Shown: positions 41,301-51,941 of the stretch, one piece after another
Position numbering within the stretch: the stretch's first letter is position 1
Layout of the letters: each line of letters begins with the position of its first letter
Source of the DNA: Rhizobacter sp. Root1238
GTDB lineage: Bacteria; Pseudomonadota; Gammaproteobacteria; Burkholderiales; Burkholderiaceae_C
Direction: 5' to 3'
DNA length: 64,000 nucleotides
Assembly: GCF_001425825.1 (NCBI RefSeq)
Contig: NZ_LMDM01000045.1
Coordinates: 124,001-188,000 of the forward strand
Made by a program: the position numbers and the translations under genes
Notes under the pieces: generated by a model
Database searches by the model: none
What the model was told of the DNA's origin: nothing
The model's input: the letters and a program-made list of their open reading frames with translations, nothing else

Positions 41301-42844
41301 GGCACCTGCTGCGCCTGCTGTTCATCGGCTTCATCGTCCTGCGCTACGGGCTCGACGAGCTCGCGCTGTCGGGCTTTCGCCAGCGCTGGGTGCGCCTGCT
41401 GGTGCGCGTGATGACGCTCGGCCGCCGGCTGCATGCGCCGCGCGGCGTGCGGCTGCGCGAGGCGCTGGAGCGGCTCGGGCCCATCTTCGTCAAGTTCGGC
41501 CAGGTGCTGTCGACCCGGCGCGACCTGCTGCCCGACGACCTGGCCGACGAGCTGGCCCGGCTGCAGGACAACGTGCCGCCGTTCCCGGCCGCGCTCGCGC
41601 GCCAGCTGGTCGAGCGGGCGTACGGCCGGCCGATCGAGGACCTCTTCGCGAGCTTCGACGCCGAGCCGGTCGCCAGCGCGTCGATCGCGCAGGTGCACTT
41701 CGCGACGCTGAAGAGCGGCCGCCAGGTCGCGGTGAAGGTGCTGCGGCCCGGCATGCTCGCGGTGATCGAGGACGACCTGACGCTGCTGCGCAGCATGGCC
41801 CGCTGGATCGAACGCATGTCGTCCGACGGCAAGCGCCTGAAGCCGCGCGAGGTGGTGGCCGAGTTCGACAACTACCTCCACGACGAGCTCGACCTGGTGC
41901 GCGAGGCCGCCAACGCCGCGCAGCTGCGCCGCAACATGCAGGGCCTGAACCTGGTGCTGGTGCCCGAGATGGTGTGGGACCTGTGCACCACCAGCGTGAT
42001 CGTGATGGAACGCATGTACGGCGTGCCGATCAGCCAGTCGCAGCGGCTGCGCGATGCCGGCGTCGACATCCCGAAGCTCGCGCGCGACGGCGTCACGATC
42101 TTCTTCACGCAGGTGTTCCGCGACGGCTTCTTCCATGCCGACATGCACCCCGGCAACATCCAGGTCAGCCTGGACCCGAAGACCTTCGGGCACTACATCG
42201 CGCTCGATTTCGGCATCGTCGGCACGCTGACCGAGATCGACAAGGACTACCTCGCGCAGAACTTCATCGCGTTCTTCCGCCGCGACTACAAGCGCGTGGC
42301 CGAGCTGCACGTGGAGTCGGGCTGGGTGCCGGCGAACACGCGGGTCGACGAGCTCGAAGGCGCGATCCGCGCAGTCTGCGAACCGCATTTCGACCGGCCG
42401 CTGAAGGACATCTCGCTGGGCCAGGTGCTGCTGCGGCTGTTCCAGACCTCGCGCCGCTTCAACGTCGAGATCCAGCCGCAGCTGGTGCTGCTGCAGAAGA
42501 CGCTGCTGAACGTCGAGGGCCTGGGCCGCCAGCTCGATCCGGAGCTCGACCTGTGGAACACCGCGAAGCCCTTCCTCGAACGCTGGATGAACGAGCAGGT
42601 CGGCTGGCGCGGGCTGCTGCAGAACCTGAAGCGGGAAGCGCCGCGCTACGTGCAGCTGCTGCCCGAGCTGCCACGGCTGCTGCACCACGCGCTGCAGCAG
42701 CCGCGCGGCACCGAGCCGCGCCTGCTGGAGGCGGTGCTGGCCGAGCAGCGCCGCACCAACCGGCTGTTGCGCGCCATCATCTACGGGGCGGTCGGCTTCG
42801 TGCTGGGGCTGATCGCGACGCAGGTCATGACGCACTGGCGGTAA
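41297..42844 (+). CDS. ubiB: UbiB, ABC1/ADCK-family atypical kinase for ubiquinone synthesis
   Basis: A 515-residue membrane-associated ATPase needed for ubiquinone production. The family KxGQ motif is in [19 protein letters not shown], the Ala-rich loop in [11 protein letters not shown], the Lys in VAVKVLRPG, and the metal-binding region in [12 protein letters not shown] and [10 protein letters not shown]-terminal hydrophobic segment ([19 protein letters not shown]) anchors it in the inner membrane. Starts within the ubiJ stop. Confidence 0.95.
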   Translation: MRHLLRLLFIGFIVLRYGLDELALSGFRQRWVRLLVRVMTLGRRLHAPRGVRLREALERLGPIFVKFGQVLSTRRDLLPDDLADELARLQDNVPPFPAALARQLVERAYGRPIEDLFASFDAEPVASASIAQVHFATLKSGRQVAVKVLRPGMLAVIEDDLTLLRSMARWIERMSSDGKRLKPREVVAEFDNYLHDELDLVREAANAAQLRRNMQGLNLVLVPEMVWDLCTTSVIVMERMYGVPISQSQRLRDAGVDIPKLARDGVTIFFTQVFRDGFFHADMHPGNIQVSLDPKTFGHYIALDFGIVGTLTEIDKDYLAQNFIAFFRRDYKRVAELHVESGWVPANTRVDELEGAIRAVCEPHFDRPLKDISLGQVLLRLFQTSRRFNVEIQPQLVLLQKTLLNVEGLGRQLDPELDLWNTAKPFLERWMNEQVGWRGLLQNLKREAPRYVQLLPELPRLLHHALQQPRGTEPRLLEAVLAEQRRTNRLLRAIIYGAVGFVLGLIATQVMTHWR

Positions 42845-42982
42845 CCTCGGTGCCCATCCGGGAACCCGGGTTGCCAGTTGCCACCCGAGCTACGGTGAAT
42901 CCCGGGTCCGGGACTTGCGTGTCGGGGTGCTGCTGCATGGATAATCCCGCCCGCCTCCAACCCGCGCCGCGAGCCTAGGTCG

Positions 42983-44446
42983 ATGAACACCACCCTGATT
43001 TCCTTCGTCGTGCTGTATCTGCTGGGAACCCTGGGCCTGGGCGTCTGGGCCGGCACGCGCATCAAGAACACCCGCGATTTCGCGATCGCCGGCCGCAGAC
43101 TGCCGTTGATCATGGTGGTGACCACCACCTTCGCGACCTGGTTCGGCGCCGAGACGGTGATGGGCATCCCGGCCAAGTTCGTGCAGAGCGGCCTCGGCGC
43201 CATCGTCGAAGACCCGTTCGGCGCCGGCACCTGCCTGATCCTGGTCGGCCTGTTCTTCGCGACCAAGCTCTACAAGCAGAACCTGCTGACCATCGGCGAC
43301 TTCTATCGCAAGCGCTACGGCAAGGGCGTCGAGGTGTTCTGCTCGCTGGCCATCATCCTGAGCTACCTCGGCTGGGTGGCGGCGCAGATCACCGCGCTCG
43401 GGCTGGTGTTCTCGGTGCTTACCAACGGCGCGATGTCCGAGACGGCCGGCATGATCGTCGGCACGCTCGCGGTGCTGATCTACGTGGTGGTCGGCGGCTT
43501 CCTCGCGGTGGCCTGGACCGATTTCATCCAGATGATCGTGCTGGTGATCGGCCTGAGCATCATCGCGGTGTTCGCCAGCGACCTGGCCGGCGGCACCGAC
43601 AAGGTGTTCGCGCTCGCGCAGCAGAAGGACCTGTGGAAGTTCCTGCCGCCGCCGAGCTTCACCGAGATCGCGATGTTCGTCGGCGCGGGCCTGACGATGA
43701 TGCTGGGCAGCATCCCGCAGCAGGACGTGTTCCAGCGCGTGATGTCGGCGCGCAGCCCCGAGACCGCCCGCAACGGCGCGGTGATCGGCGGCGTCAGCTA
43801 CATCCTGTTCGCGTTCGTGCCGATGTTCATCGTCGCCTGCGCGGTGATCGTGATGGGCGACAGCGCGGTCGAACTCGCCAAGAACGACTACCAGCGCCTG
43901 CTGCCGACCTTCGTGCTGACGAAGATGCCGCTGGTGATGCAGATCCTGTTCTTCGGCGCGCTGCTGTCGGCCATCAAGAGTACCTCGTCGGCCACGCTGC
44001 TCGCGCCCAGCACCAGCTTCGTCGAGAACATCCTGAAGAACCTGCGCCCCGGCATGAAGGACCGCGAGCAGCTGTTCGCGATGCGCTGCACCATCGTCGT
44101 GTTCGCCGCGCTGGTGCTGGCCTATGCGATCGCGATGAAGGGCACGTCGATCTACGACCTGGTGTCGGCGGCCTACCAGATCACGCTGGTCGGCGCCTTC
44201 GTGCCGCTGGTGATGGGCCTGTACTGGAAGCGCTCGACCACGCAGGGCGCCATCGTGTCGCTCGGCGCCGGCATCGCGGTGTGGGTGGTGTTCTTCCCGC
44301 AGATCTCCTCGTGGGGCGAGCACTTTCCGGGGCAGCTGGCCGGGCTGATCGCCGCGTTTGCGGGCATGATCGCGGGTTCGCTGGCGCCCCAGGTGCTGCA
44401 GAACCGCCACGAGCCGCGCCACCTGGCGGCGGGCTCGAACGGCTGA
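42983..44446 (+). CDS. Sodium:solute symporter family (SSS) transporter
   Basis: A 487-residue inner membrane protein with about 13 hydrophobic segments and the LeuT-fold SSS family pattern (GRRLPLIMVVTTTFATWFGAETVMG near residue 35-60; GGFLAVAWTDFIQM near 170-185). Substrates of the family include proline, sugars, pantothenate and short organic acids; the sequence does not allow a choice. GATAAT at 42940-42945 may be the -10 box. The gene stands alone between ubiB and fmdB. Confidence 0.88.
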   Translation: MNTTLISFVVLYLLGTLGLGVWAGTRIKNTRDFAIAGRRLPLIMVVTTTFATWFGAETVMGIPAKFVQSGLGAIVEDPFGAGTCLILVGLFFATKLYKQNLLTIGDFYRKRYGKGVEVFCSLAIILSYLGWVAAQITALGLVFSVLTNGAMSETAGMIVGTLAVLIYVVVGGFLAVAWTDFIQMIVLVIGLSIIAVFASDLAGGTDKVFALAQQKDLWKFLPPPSFTEIAMFVGAGLTMMLGSIPQQDVFQRVMSARSPETARNGAVIGGVSYILFAFVPMFIVACAVIVMGDSAVELAKNDYQRLLPTFVLTKMPLVMQILFFGALLSAIKSTSSATLLAPSTSFVENILKNLRPGMKDREQLFAMRCTIVVFAALVLAYAIAMKGTSIYDLVSAAYQITLVGAFVPLVMGLYWKRSTTQGAIVSLGAGIAVWVVFFPQISSWGEHFPGQLAGLIAAFAGMIAGSLAPQVLQNRHEPRHLAAGSNG

Positions 44447-44507
44447 CCGCCGCGCCGGGCTGCGGCACGGGCCGCCCCGCGCTGTCGGGGGGCAAGCCCG
44501 GGCCACT

Positions 44508-44513
44508 TATAAT
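44508..44513 (+). promoter_or_regulatory. -10 box for fmdB-DUF502
   Basis: A consensus TATAAT lies 27 nt before the fmdB start in an AT-rich island between two GC-rich genes. No convincing -35 hexamer is seen at 16-18 nt distance. Confidence 0.5.
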
Positions 44514-44540
44514 TTCGCGTTTTGAATCAAAGGCTTAGCC

Positions 44541-44888
44541 ATGCCTATCTACGCCTACCGGTGTGCGGCCTGCGGCCACGCCAAGGACGTCCTGCAAAAG
44601 ATCTCCGACCCCGTGCTCACCGTGTGCCCGAATTGCGGTGCCGAAGCCTTCCAGAAGCAGGTCACCGCCGCCGGCTTCCAGCTGAAGGGGTCGGGCTGGT
44701 ACGTCACCGATTTCCGCAACGGCTCGACGCCGCCGGCCACCGGCACGGCTGCGTCGGGGTCTGACAAGGCCGCCGCCGGCAGCGGCACCGGCGCGTCCGA
44801 GGCTGCCGCGCCGAAGGCCGATGCCCCGGCCGCGGCACCGCCTGCCGCCACGCCGGCCGCTCCGCCGAAGCCGCAAGGAACCCAGTGA
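44541..44888 (+). CDS. FmdB-type zinc ribbon protein
   Basis: A 115-residue protein. Residues 1-45 form the FmdB zinc ribbon with CAACG and CPNCG (two CxxC pairs) in MPIYAYRCAACGHAKDVLQK. The remaining part is a low-complexity Ala/Pro/Gly tail of about 60 residues, probably disordered. Function of the family in bacteria is not settled. It overlaps DUF502 by 4 bp, in a conserved Burkholderiales order before aspS. Confidence 0.9.
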   Translation: MPIYAYRCAACGHAKDVLQKISDPVLTVCPNCGAEAFQKQVTAAGFQLKGSGWYVTDFRNGSTPPATGTAASGSDKAAAGSGTGASEAAAPKADAPAAAPPAATPAAPPKPQGTQ

Positions 44889-45562
44889 AGAAATACCTGA
44901 TCGCCGGCCTGCTGGTCTGGTTGCCGCTGGCCGTGACCATCTGGGTGCTGCACTCGGTGCTGGGCCTGCTCGACGACGTGTTCGGCAGCCTGGTCTCGGC
45001 CACGCAGGCGGTGCTGCCCGAGGCGGCACGCCAGCCGCTGACCGACCTGCGCAACATCCCCGGCCTGGGCATCGTGCTGCTGATCGCCGGACTGCTGCTC
45101 ACCGGCATGTTCGCCGCCAACATGTTCGGCCAGTGGTGGCTCGCGCAGGCGCACCGGGTGCTCAACCACATCCCGATCGTCAAGTCGATCTACAGCTCGG
45201 TGAAGCAGGTGTCGGACACGCTGTTCTCGAGCAGCGGCAATGCGTTCCGCGAAGCCGTGCTGGTGCAGTACCCGCGCGCCGGGTCGTGGACCATCGCGTT
45301 CGTCACCGGCCGCCCCGGCGGCGAGGCGGCCACGCACCTGAGCGGCGACTACCTCAGCGTCTACGTGCCGACCACGCCGAACCCGACCTCGGGCTTCTTC
45401 CTGATGGTGCCGCGTGCCGACGTGGTGGTGCTCAGCATGAGCGTCGACGAAGCACTGAAGTACGTGATCTCGATGGGCGTGGTGGCCCCGCCGATGCCCG
45501 CGCCGCCGCTGGTGATGTCGCAAGGGACGCCACCGGACGGGCCGCGAAATCAGACCGGTTGA
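44885..45562 (+). CDS. DUF502 family membrane protein
   Basis: A 225-residue protein with two hydrophobic segments (about 3-28 and 62-84) and the family IPIVKSIYSSVKQVSDTLF and PTTPNPTSGFFLMVP blocks. Such proteins are predicted inner-membrane proteins of unknown function. GTG start at 44885 overlaps the fmdB stop. Located directly before aspS. Confidence 0.9.
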   Translation: MKKYLIAGLLVWLPLAVTIWVLHSVLGLLDDVFGSLVSATQAVLPEAARQPLTDLRNIPGLGIVLLIAGLLLTGMFAANMFGQWWLAQAHRVLNHIPIVKSIYSSVKQVSDTLFSSSGNAFREAVLVQYPRAGSWTIAFVTGRPGGEAATHLSGDYLSVYVPTTPNPTSGFFLMVPRADVVVLSMSVDEALKYVISMGVVAPPMPAPPLVMSQGTPPDGPRNQTG

Positions 45563-45697
45563 GCGCCTGGCAGCCGCTCAACCGGTGCGCACCCCGCGGG
45601 GCTTGCAAGCGCGCCCGCCAACGCCTACCACCTTGATGATGCCGATGCACGCTGTGCGCAGCGTGCCGGCCACGATGACCGATTCCGGAGAAGACAC

Positions 45698-47494
45698 ATG
45701 AGAACAACGTATTGCGGCCTCGTCAGCGAGGCACTGATGGGCCAGACCGTCACCCTGATGGGCTGGGCCCACCGCCGCCGCGACCATGGCGGCGTGATCT
45801 TCATCGACCTGCGCGACCGCGAAGGCCTGGTGCAGCTGGTGTGCGACCCCGACCGTGCCGAGATGTTCAAGGTCGCCGAGGGCGTGCGCAACGAGTTCTG
45901 CCTGAAGATCGTCGGCAAGGTGCGCCCGCGCCCGGCCGGCACCGAGAACAGCAACCTCACCAGCGGCAAGATCGAGATCCTGTGCCATGAGCTCGAGGTG
46001 CTGAACCCGAGCGTCACGCCGCCGTTCCAGATCGACGACGACAACCTGTCGGAGACCACGCGCCTGACGCACCGCGTGCTGGACCTGCGCCGCCCGGCGA
46101 TGCAGAAGAACCTGATCCTGCGCTACCGCGTGGCGATGGAGGTGCGCAAGTTCCTCGACGCCAACGGCTTCATCGACATCGAGACCCCGATGCTGACGAA
46201 GAGCACGCCGGAAGGCGCGCGCGACTACCTGGTGCCGAGCCGCGTCAACGAAGGCATGTTCTTCGCGCTGCCGCAGAGCCCGCAGCTGTTCAAGCAGCTG
46301 CTGATGGTGGCCGGCTTCGACCGCTACTACCAGATCACCAAGTGCTTCCGCGACGAAGACCTGCGTGCCGACCGCCAGCCGGAATTCACGCAGATCGACA
46401 TCGAGACCAGCTTCCTGACCGAGGAAGAGATCCGCGGCATGTTCGAAGGCATGATCCGCAACGTCTTCCGCAGCACCATCGGCGTCGAGCTGCCGGTGTA
46501 CCCGGTGATGACGTATGCCGACGCGATGTTCCGCTTCGGCTCCGACAAGCCCGACCTGCGCGTGAAGCTGGAGTTCACCGAACTCACCGAGCTGATGAAG
46601 GACGTCGACTTCAAGGTGTTCTCGGCCCCGGCCAACGCGGTCGACGGCCGCGTGGTGGCGCTGCGCGTGCCGGGTGGCGGCGAGATGAGCCGCGGCGAGA
46701 TCGATGCCTACACCGAGTTCGTGAAGATCTACGGTGCCAAGGGCCTGGCCTGGATCAAGGTGAACGACGCCGGCAAGGGCCGCGAAGGCCTGCAGAGCCC
46801 GATCGTGAAGAACCTGCACGATGCCGCGATCACCGCGATCATCGCGCGCACCGGCGCGCGCAACGGCGACCTGATCTTCTTCGGCGCCGACAAGGCCAAG
46901 GTGGTGAACGACGCGATCGGCGGGCTGCGCGTGAAGATCGGCCACAGCGAGTTCGGCAAGAAGAACGGCCTGTTCGAGGACAAGTGGGCGCCGCTGTGGG
47001 TGGTCGACTTCCCGATGTTCGAGTACGACGACGACGGCGAGCGCTGGAACGCGGTGCACCACCCGTTCACCGCACCGAAGGACGGCCATGAAAACTACAT
47101 GGATACCGACCCGGGCAAGTGCATCGCCAAGGCCTACGACATGGTGCTCAATGGCTGGGAACTGGGCGGCGGTTCGATCCGCATCCACCGCGCCGAGGTG
47201 CAGAGCAAGGTCTTCAGCGCGCTGAAGATCGGGCCGGAAGAAGCGCAGCTGAAGTTCGGCTTCCTGCTCGACGCGCTGCAGTACGGCGCCCCGCCGCACG
47301 GCGGCCTGGCCTTCGGCTTGGACCGGCTGGTGACGCTGATGACCAAGGCCGAGTCGATCCGCGACGTGATCGCCTTCCCGAAGACGCAGCGCGCGCAGGA
47401 CCTGCTGACCCATGCGCCGAGCCCGGTGGATGAGAAGCAGCTGCGGGAGCTGCACATCCGGTTGAGGAATCCGCAGGCGACGCAGGCGGGGTGA
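45698..47494 (+). CDS. aspS: Aspartyl-tRNA synthetase
   Basis: A 598-residue class IIb synthetase of bacterial type. N-terminal OB-fold anticodon domain (1-105), catalytic core with motif 2 [18 protein letters not shown] (about 216-233), the bacterial GAD insertion (about 280-420) and motif 3 [20 protein letters not shown] before the ATG. A hairpin follows the stop. Confidence 0.97.
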   Translation: MRTTYCGLVSEALMGQTVTLMGWAHRRRDHGGVIFIDLRDREGLVQLVCDPDRAEMFKVAEGVRNEFCLKIVGKVRPRPAGTENSNLTSGKIEILCHELEVLNPSVTPPFQIDDDNLSETTRLTHRVLDLRRPAMQKNLILRYRVAMEVRKFLDANGFIDIETPMLTKSTPEGARDYLVPSRVNEGMFFALPQSPQLFKQLLMVAGFDRYYQITKCFRDEDLRADRQPEFTQIDIETSFLTEEEIRGMFEGMIRNVFRSTIGVELPVYPVMTYADAMFRFGSDKPDLRVKLEFTELTELMKDVDFKVFSAPANAVDGRVVALRVPGGGEMSRGEIDAYTEFVKIYGAKGLAWIKVNDAGKGREGLQSPIVKNLHDAAITAIIARTGARNGDLIFFGADKAKVVNDAIGGLRVKIGHSEFGKKNGLFEDKWAPLWVVDFPMFEYDDDGERWNAVHHPFTAPKDGHENYMDTDPGKCIAKAYDMVLNGWELGGGSIRIHRAEVQSKVFSALKIGPEEAQLKFGFLLDALQYGAPPHGGLAFGLDRLVTLMTKAESIRDVIAFPKTQRAQDLLTHAPSPVDEKQLRELHIRLRNPQATQAG

Positions 47495-47502
47495 GTCGAA
47501 AA

Positions 47503-47531
47503 AAAGCACCGCCCGGGAGGGGCGGTGCTTT
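47503..47531. terminator. Bidirectional rho-independent terminator
   Basis: AAAGCACCGCCC and GGGCGGTGCTTT form a perfect 12-bp stem with a 5-nt loop. On the minus strand the stem is followed by a run of T, which makes it a strong terminator for the FN3 lipoprotein gene ending at 47566; on the plus strand it lies 9 nt after aspS with only a short T run. Confidence 0.88.
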
Positions 47532-47565
47532 GGATGGCGGGTCGCCGGTTGTTGTGTTGAATCAG

Positions 47566-50500
47566 TTACTCCGTAACGCTTTTCCCCCAGCACGAGGCGG
47601 CAACGGGGACCGTGGTGGCGGCAGACCCATTGCCGAAGGCGTTGTGTGCCGATATCTTGGCGGTAAAGGTGCCACTGCCAACGTTGGTCCATTGCATCGA
47701 ACCGGCGGCAGCGCCGGTCGTGTTCTGAGGCGTCTTCGTGGTGGTGCGGCCGTTTTGCTCGAGGACTAGGACTATGGTGAAGTAGTCCACCGCGGCGCTT
47801 CCATTCGGACTCGGCAAACCCCAGGAAACTGTCGCATTGGCAACCTCTCCCTGGGAGCCGCTGCAGGAGGTCGTCAAAGACACATTCGTCGGCTGGCCGG
47901 GAACGGTAGCCGGCAGCACCACTGGCATCGAGGCTTTGGCCACTCCCGCGCCTTTTGAGGCCGTGATTCCGCACATGTAGGTGCTTCCGTTGGCAAGACC
48001 GGTGATCTTCAAGGGGTTGTGGCCACTGCTGCCTGTGCCGACCGTCGTGCCGGTATCGATGGTTGCGCAGCTCGCCGTGTACAGCGTGCCGCTCGGGTTG
48101 GTCTCTGGCTCCTTGAAGCTCAGCGAGACCAGGCCGTCGCCGGTGATCGACCCTAGCAGCGTCGCTGGGGCCAGCGGGGTCGCGCTGGTGCTTGCCGCCG
48201 AGGTGACCGATACGTTCGACGGGTTGGTGGCCGTGACCGTGCAGGTATAGGGGGTTCCGTTGGTCAGTCCCGTCACCGTCACGTTGCCGTCGGAGCCCTT
48301 GTTGAAGCTCGTGCCGCCGTTGCAGCGCCCGGTGTAGCCGACGTTGCTCTCCGCGTTCGGGGTGAAGCCCAGCACGATCTGCTGGTCGCCTGCCGCGGCC
48401 AGCGAGATGCTCGGTTTCGACGGCGTGGGCGACAGCGCCACTGGAATCGAGGCTTTGGCTACTCCCGCGCCTTTCGAGGCCGTGATCCCGCACATGTAGA
48501 CGCTTCCGTTGGCAAGACCGGTGACCGTCAAAGGGCTGAGGCCACTGCTGCCTGTGCCGACCGTCGTGCCGGTATCGATGGTTGCGCAGCTCGCCGTGTA
48601 CAGCGTGCCGCCCGGGTTGGTCCCTGGCTCCGTGAAGCTCAGCGAGACCTGGCCGTCGCCGGTGACCGGCCCTCCCAGCGTCGCTGGGGCCAGGGTGGTC
48701 GCGCTGGTGCTTGCCGCCGAGGTGACCGATACGTTCGACGAGTTGGTGGCCGTGACCGTGCAGGCATAGGTTGTTCCGCTCATCAACCCCGTCACCGTCA
48801 CCTTGCCGTCCGAACCCTTGTTGAAGCTCGTGCCGCCGTTGCAGCGCCCGGTGTAGGCGACGTTGCTCTCGGCGTTCGGGGAGAAGCTCAGCACGATCTG
48901 CGTCTCGCCCGGCACGGCCAGCGAGATCACCGGCTTCGACGGCGTGGGAGGCGTGGCGTTGGCCAGTGTTGTGGCGGTCACCGTGGTCGACGCCGTGCCA
49001 CCAGGGTTGGTGGCGCTGACGGTGCAGGTATAGGACGTGCCGCTATCCAGGCTGCTGATGACGAAGGTGGAGCCGGTGTCCATGGCCGAGCCCGCGCCGC
49101 AGCTCGCGCTGTAGACGACATCCGCCGCGTTGCCGGCCGGCCGGGTGTACGGGATCGTCAGCATGCGGTCTCCGGCCAACACGGTGCCGAGCCCCGGGGC
49201 GACGGGTTTCACGGTGGTCGACTTCGCAGCCGGCGTGCCTTTCGCGATGGGCGAATTGCTGCTGGTGGCCGTCGCAGGGTTGGTGGCGCTGACTTGGCAG
49301 GCGTACTCCGTGTCGTTGATAAGGTTGGTGACCGTCCACTCGTTGGCGTCGAGGGCCGGCAGGTTGATGGCGCCGGGTGAGCAGACGAGCTCGTAGGTCA
49401 CGGTGCTGTCGTTGGCTACCGGCCGACTGAAGTGGATCGTCAGCTGCTGGTCGCCAGCGTCTATCCCGGGTTTGCTCGGTGCCTCGGGCGGCGTGGGGTT
49501 GCTGCTGCCGGCCACCGGGGTGGCGCCGGCCACCGCCGAGGCGGGCCCGGTACCGGCCGAATTGACTGCTTGTGCTCTGCAGTCATAGGCCTTGTCGTTC
49601 TCGAGCCCGGTCACCACGATCAATCGATCGCTTGCCTTCGACATCGGCGACACATGGCTGTCGCCCACCCTGTCGCAGGTGGCGACGTAGCCCAGAACCT
49701 CGGCGCCGCCGTCATCCTGCGGTGTCGCATAGCTCACGGTGATCGACAGATTGCCTCCCACAGCCTGCACCGAGAGCGGTTGGCCGGGCACGGTGCGCGG
49801 CTTGGCCGGTTTGCTGTTGGACGACTTGCCGTTGACGCCCGCCTGGTTGGTGGCGTAGACCGAGCAGGAATACGTCTGCCCGTTGACCAGGCCCGACACG
49901 GTGATCGGGCTGCTGCCGGCGCTGACCGGCGTGGTGCCGGTGCCGCAAGTGGCCGTGAAGCCGGCGATGCTCGACACGTCATCGGACGCGGCCCTGAAGC
50001 TCAGCTTGATCGTTTGGTTGCCGGGGATCGGGTCATCCAGGTCCGGGGCCTTCGGAACCGCGGCGGCGAGGGTGACCTTCACCGCTGTCGATGCCTCACC
50101 GCTGCCCGCATTGGCGCGCGCGGCGACCGAGCAGGTGTACTCGACATCGCTGCGCAGTGGACTCACGACGATCGGCGAGGTCAGGCCGGTGCCGGGCACC
50201 GTCTCGTTGCCGGCGCTGCAGGTGACGGTGTAGTCGAGCACTGCCACGGTGCCGCCGGTGACCGGCGTGAACGAAAAAGTGGCGCTGCCGTTTCCGGCGG
50301 TGGTCTGGAGCTGGAGCGACGTCGGCGCGGCCGGCAGCTGGCTCGCGTCGGGGGCTGGCGCATCGTCGGGCCGGCTGGGGCTGGCGCGGCGCGATTCGGA
50401 GGCATCGCTGCTGCGGTCGGACGCATTGCGGGCGACGATGCTGCAGAGGTAGGTGCTGCCATTCGTCAAGCCGGCTACGGTGACGGTGCCGGCACTGGTG

Positions 50501-51702
50501 GTGTCGGCGCCGGCCGTGTTGACAACGCCGGTGCCGTTGGCCTGTCCTTCGGCGAGGCAGGTCGCGTGGTAGCCCTGGACAGCCGATCCGCCATCGGAGG
50601 CTGGCGCCAGGAAGCTCAGCGTGGCAATGCGGTCGCCCGAGGCGATGTCGGTCAGCGTCGGCGCGTCGGGGACCGTGAACGGCACGACGGACGCGGGGCT
50701 CGACTTGCTGCTGGTGACTGCACCCATCGTGGCGGTGACCACGCACGAATAGGTTCGGCCATTGGTCAGGCGAGGCACCGTGATCGGGCTGGCGGGCGAT
50801 TCGGCGCTGACGGCACTGCCGGCGGTCGAGCAGGTGGCGCGATAGACCACGGCGGTGTTGCTGCCGCCGGTGAGCGCGGAGACGAAGGCGATCGATGCCG
50901 AGCCGGCACCGGGAGTGGCGGCGACGTTGGACGGTGCCGTCGGGGCGGCGGCATCCGCGGGAGCGTCGGCCAGCGGCCGCACCGTGAACGACGCGGACGC
51001 CGTGCCCTGGCCGTCGGCGTTGATGCCGCTGACCGAGCAGGTGTAGTCGACGCCGGGCGTCAGCCCTTCGACGACCAACGGGCTCGCCACGGCGTAGCTG
51101 TACGCGGTGAGGTCGGCGCCGGTGCAAACGCCGACATAGGAACTGACGGCGGTGCCGCCGTTCACCGTGGCGCCGCTGAAGTCGATCACCGCCGAGGTCG
51201 GCCCGGCGGTGACGGTGGTGTCGCGCGGCTGGTCGGGCGTGTTGCTGCTGCCGCTGTTCGTGGCGGCCACCGGCGCGGTGGCGGCGCTGGAGACGCTGCC
51301 GCCGTTGAAGGCGGTGACGGTGCAGCTGTAGTGCTGGTCCTGCGCATGGGTCAGACCGATGATCCGCACTTCGCCGGAGGCGGTGCCGTTGGCCGAGGCG
51401 GTGGCGGTGACGGCCTGGTCGGTGCCGACGCAGGTGGCCTTGAAGCCGGTCACGTTCTGCGGCTCGGGCACGGTGAAGGTCAGCACGACGGTGTCGTCGC
51501 TGGCGGTGGCGACCACATCGGTCACCGCAGCGGGAGCCACGACGGGCACGATGCCGCCGGAGGAATCGCCGCTGCTGCTGCCACTGTCGCTGCCGCCACC
51601 ACCGCAGCCGGCGATGAGCAGTGCGACGAGCCAGGCCGTCGCAAGGCGGCCGGGTCGGGACGAACAGGGGCGAGTGGTGTCGATGCGGGCCGGATGCTTC
51701 AT
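47566..51702 (-). CDS. Large lipoprotein with 14 FN3-like domains
   Basis: A 1378-residue exported protein. Lipobox IAGC at about residue 30-33, a Gly/Ser-rich linker to about 50, then 14 tandem domains of about 85-95 residues of fibronectin type III character. Domains 1-13 each carry two Cys, one in the YxATC strand and one in the YxCSVxAxN strand, so each probably has a disulphide. Domain 14 differs and ends with CWGKSVTE. Domains 10-11 and 12-13 are a recent duplication. No enzyme domain. Likely a surface adhesin or matrix protein. It interrupts the usual aspS-nudB order and is divergent from a CsgG-like gene. ATG at 51702. Confidence 0.85.
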   Translation of the reverse strand: MKHPARIDTTRPCSSRPGRLATAWLVALLIAGCGGGGSDSGSSSGDSSGGIVPVVAPAAVTDVVATASDDTVVLTFTVPEPQNVTGFKATCVGTDQAVTATASANGTASGEVRIIGLTHAQDQHYSCTVTAFNGGSVSSAATAPVAATNSGSSNTPDQPRDTTVTAGPTSAVIDFSGATVNGGTAVSSYVGVCTGADLTAYSYAVASPLVVEGLTPGVDYTCSVSGINADGQGTASASFTVRPLADAPADAAAPTAPSNVAATPGAGSASIAFVSALTGGSNTAVVYRATCSTAGSAVSAESPASPITVPRLTNGRTYSCVVTATMGAVTSSKSSPASVVPFTVPDAPTLTDIASGDRIATLSFLAPASDGGSAVQGYHATCLAEGQANGTGVVNTAGADTTSAGTVTVAGLTNGSTYLCSIVARNASDRSSDASESRRASPSRPDDAPAPDASQLPAAPTSLQLQTTAGNGSATFSFTPVTGGTVAVLDYTVTCSAGNETVPGTGLTSPIVVSPLRSDVEYTCSVAARANAGSGEASTAVKVTLAAAVPKAPDLDDPIPGNQTIKLSFRAASDDVSSIAGFTATCGTGTTPVSAGSSPITVSGLVNGQTYSCSVYATNQAGVNGKSSNSKPAKPRTVPGQPLSVQAVGGNLSITVSYATPQDDGGAEVLGYVATCDRVGDSHVSPMSKASDRLIVVTGLENDKAYDCRAQAVNSAGTGPASAVAGATPVAGSSNPTPPEAPSKPGIDAGDQQLTIHFSRPVANDSTVTYELVCSPGAINLPALDANEWTVTNLINDTEYACQVSATNPATATSSNSPIAKGTPAAKSTTVKPVAPGLGTVLAGDRMLTIPYTRPAGNAADVVYSASCGAGSAMDTGSTFVISSLDSGTSYTCTVSATNPGGTASTTVTATTLANATPPTPSKPVISLAVPGETQIVLSFSPNAESNVAYTGRCNGGTSFNKGSDGKVTVTGLMSGTTYACTVTATNSSNVSVTSAASTSATTLAPATLGGPVTGDGQVSLSFTEPGTNPGGTLYTASCATIDTGTTVGTGSSGLSPLTVTGLANGSVYMCGITASKGAGVAKASIPVALSPTPSKPSISLAAAGDQQIVLGFTPNAESNVGYTGRCNGGTSFNKGSDGNVTVTGLTNGTPYTCTVTATNPSNVSVTSAASTSATPLAPATLLGSITGDGLVSLSFKEPETNPSGTLYTASCATIDTGTTVGTGSSGHNPLKITGLANGSTYMCGITASKGAGVAKASMPVVLPATVPGQPTNVSLTTSCSGSQGEVANATVSWGLPSPNGSAAVDYFTIVLVLEQNGRTTTKTPQNTTGAAAGSMQWTNVGSGTFTAKISAHNAFGNGSAATTVPVAASCWGKSVTE
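47921..48958 (-). repeat. 519-bp in-frame tandem duplication in the FN3 gene
   Basis: Segments 47921-48439 and 48440-48958 are close copies with a period of 519 bp (173 codons), each encoding two FN3-like domains (domains 12-13 and 10-11). Long stretches are identical at the DNA level, so the duplication is recent relative to the other repeats of the gene. Confidence 0.85.
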
Positions 51703-51941
51703 GGCTTTCTCTGCTCCTGGAAAGTGCCCGCCGGCGCAATGGGCTGCCGGAGGCTGCTGCGGGATCGACGGAGCTTGCGGACCGAATTTGCAGAACTTGT
51801 GCAGACGCGCGCGTCATGCAAACCAAGAACAAAGTGCTACGAATTGATGGACCCGTGATTGAGGGGGGCCTGCCGGACGCCGGTGGTTGCGCTGGCATGA
51901 TCGGCGCCTTGTCTGGAATCGATGGCTTGGAAAGGCTCCGC

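Noticed and set aside
42845-42982. Terminator from the CCCGGG-rich palindromes after ubiB
   Set aside because: The words are palindromic but give stems with no usable loop and no T run, so no terminator is called.
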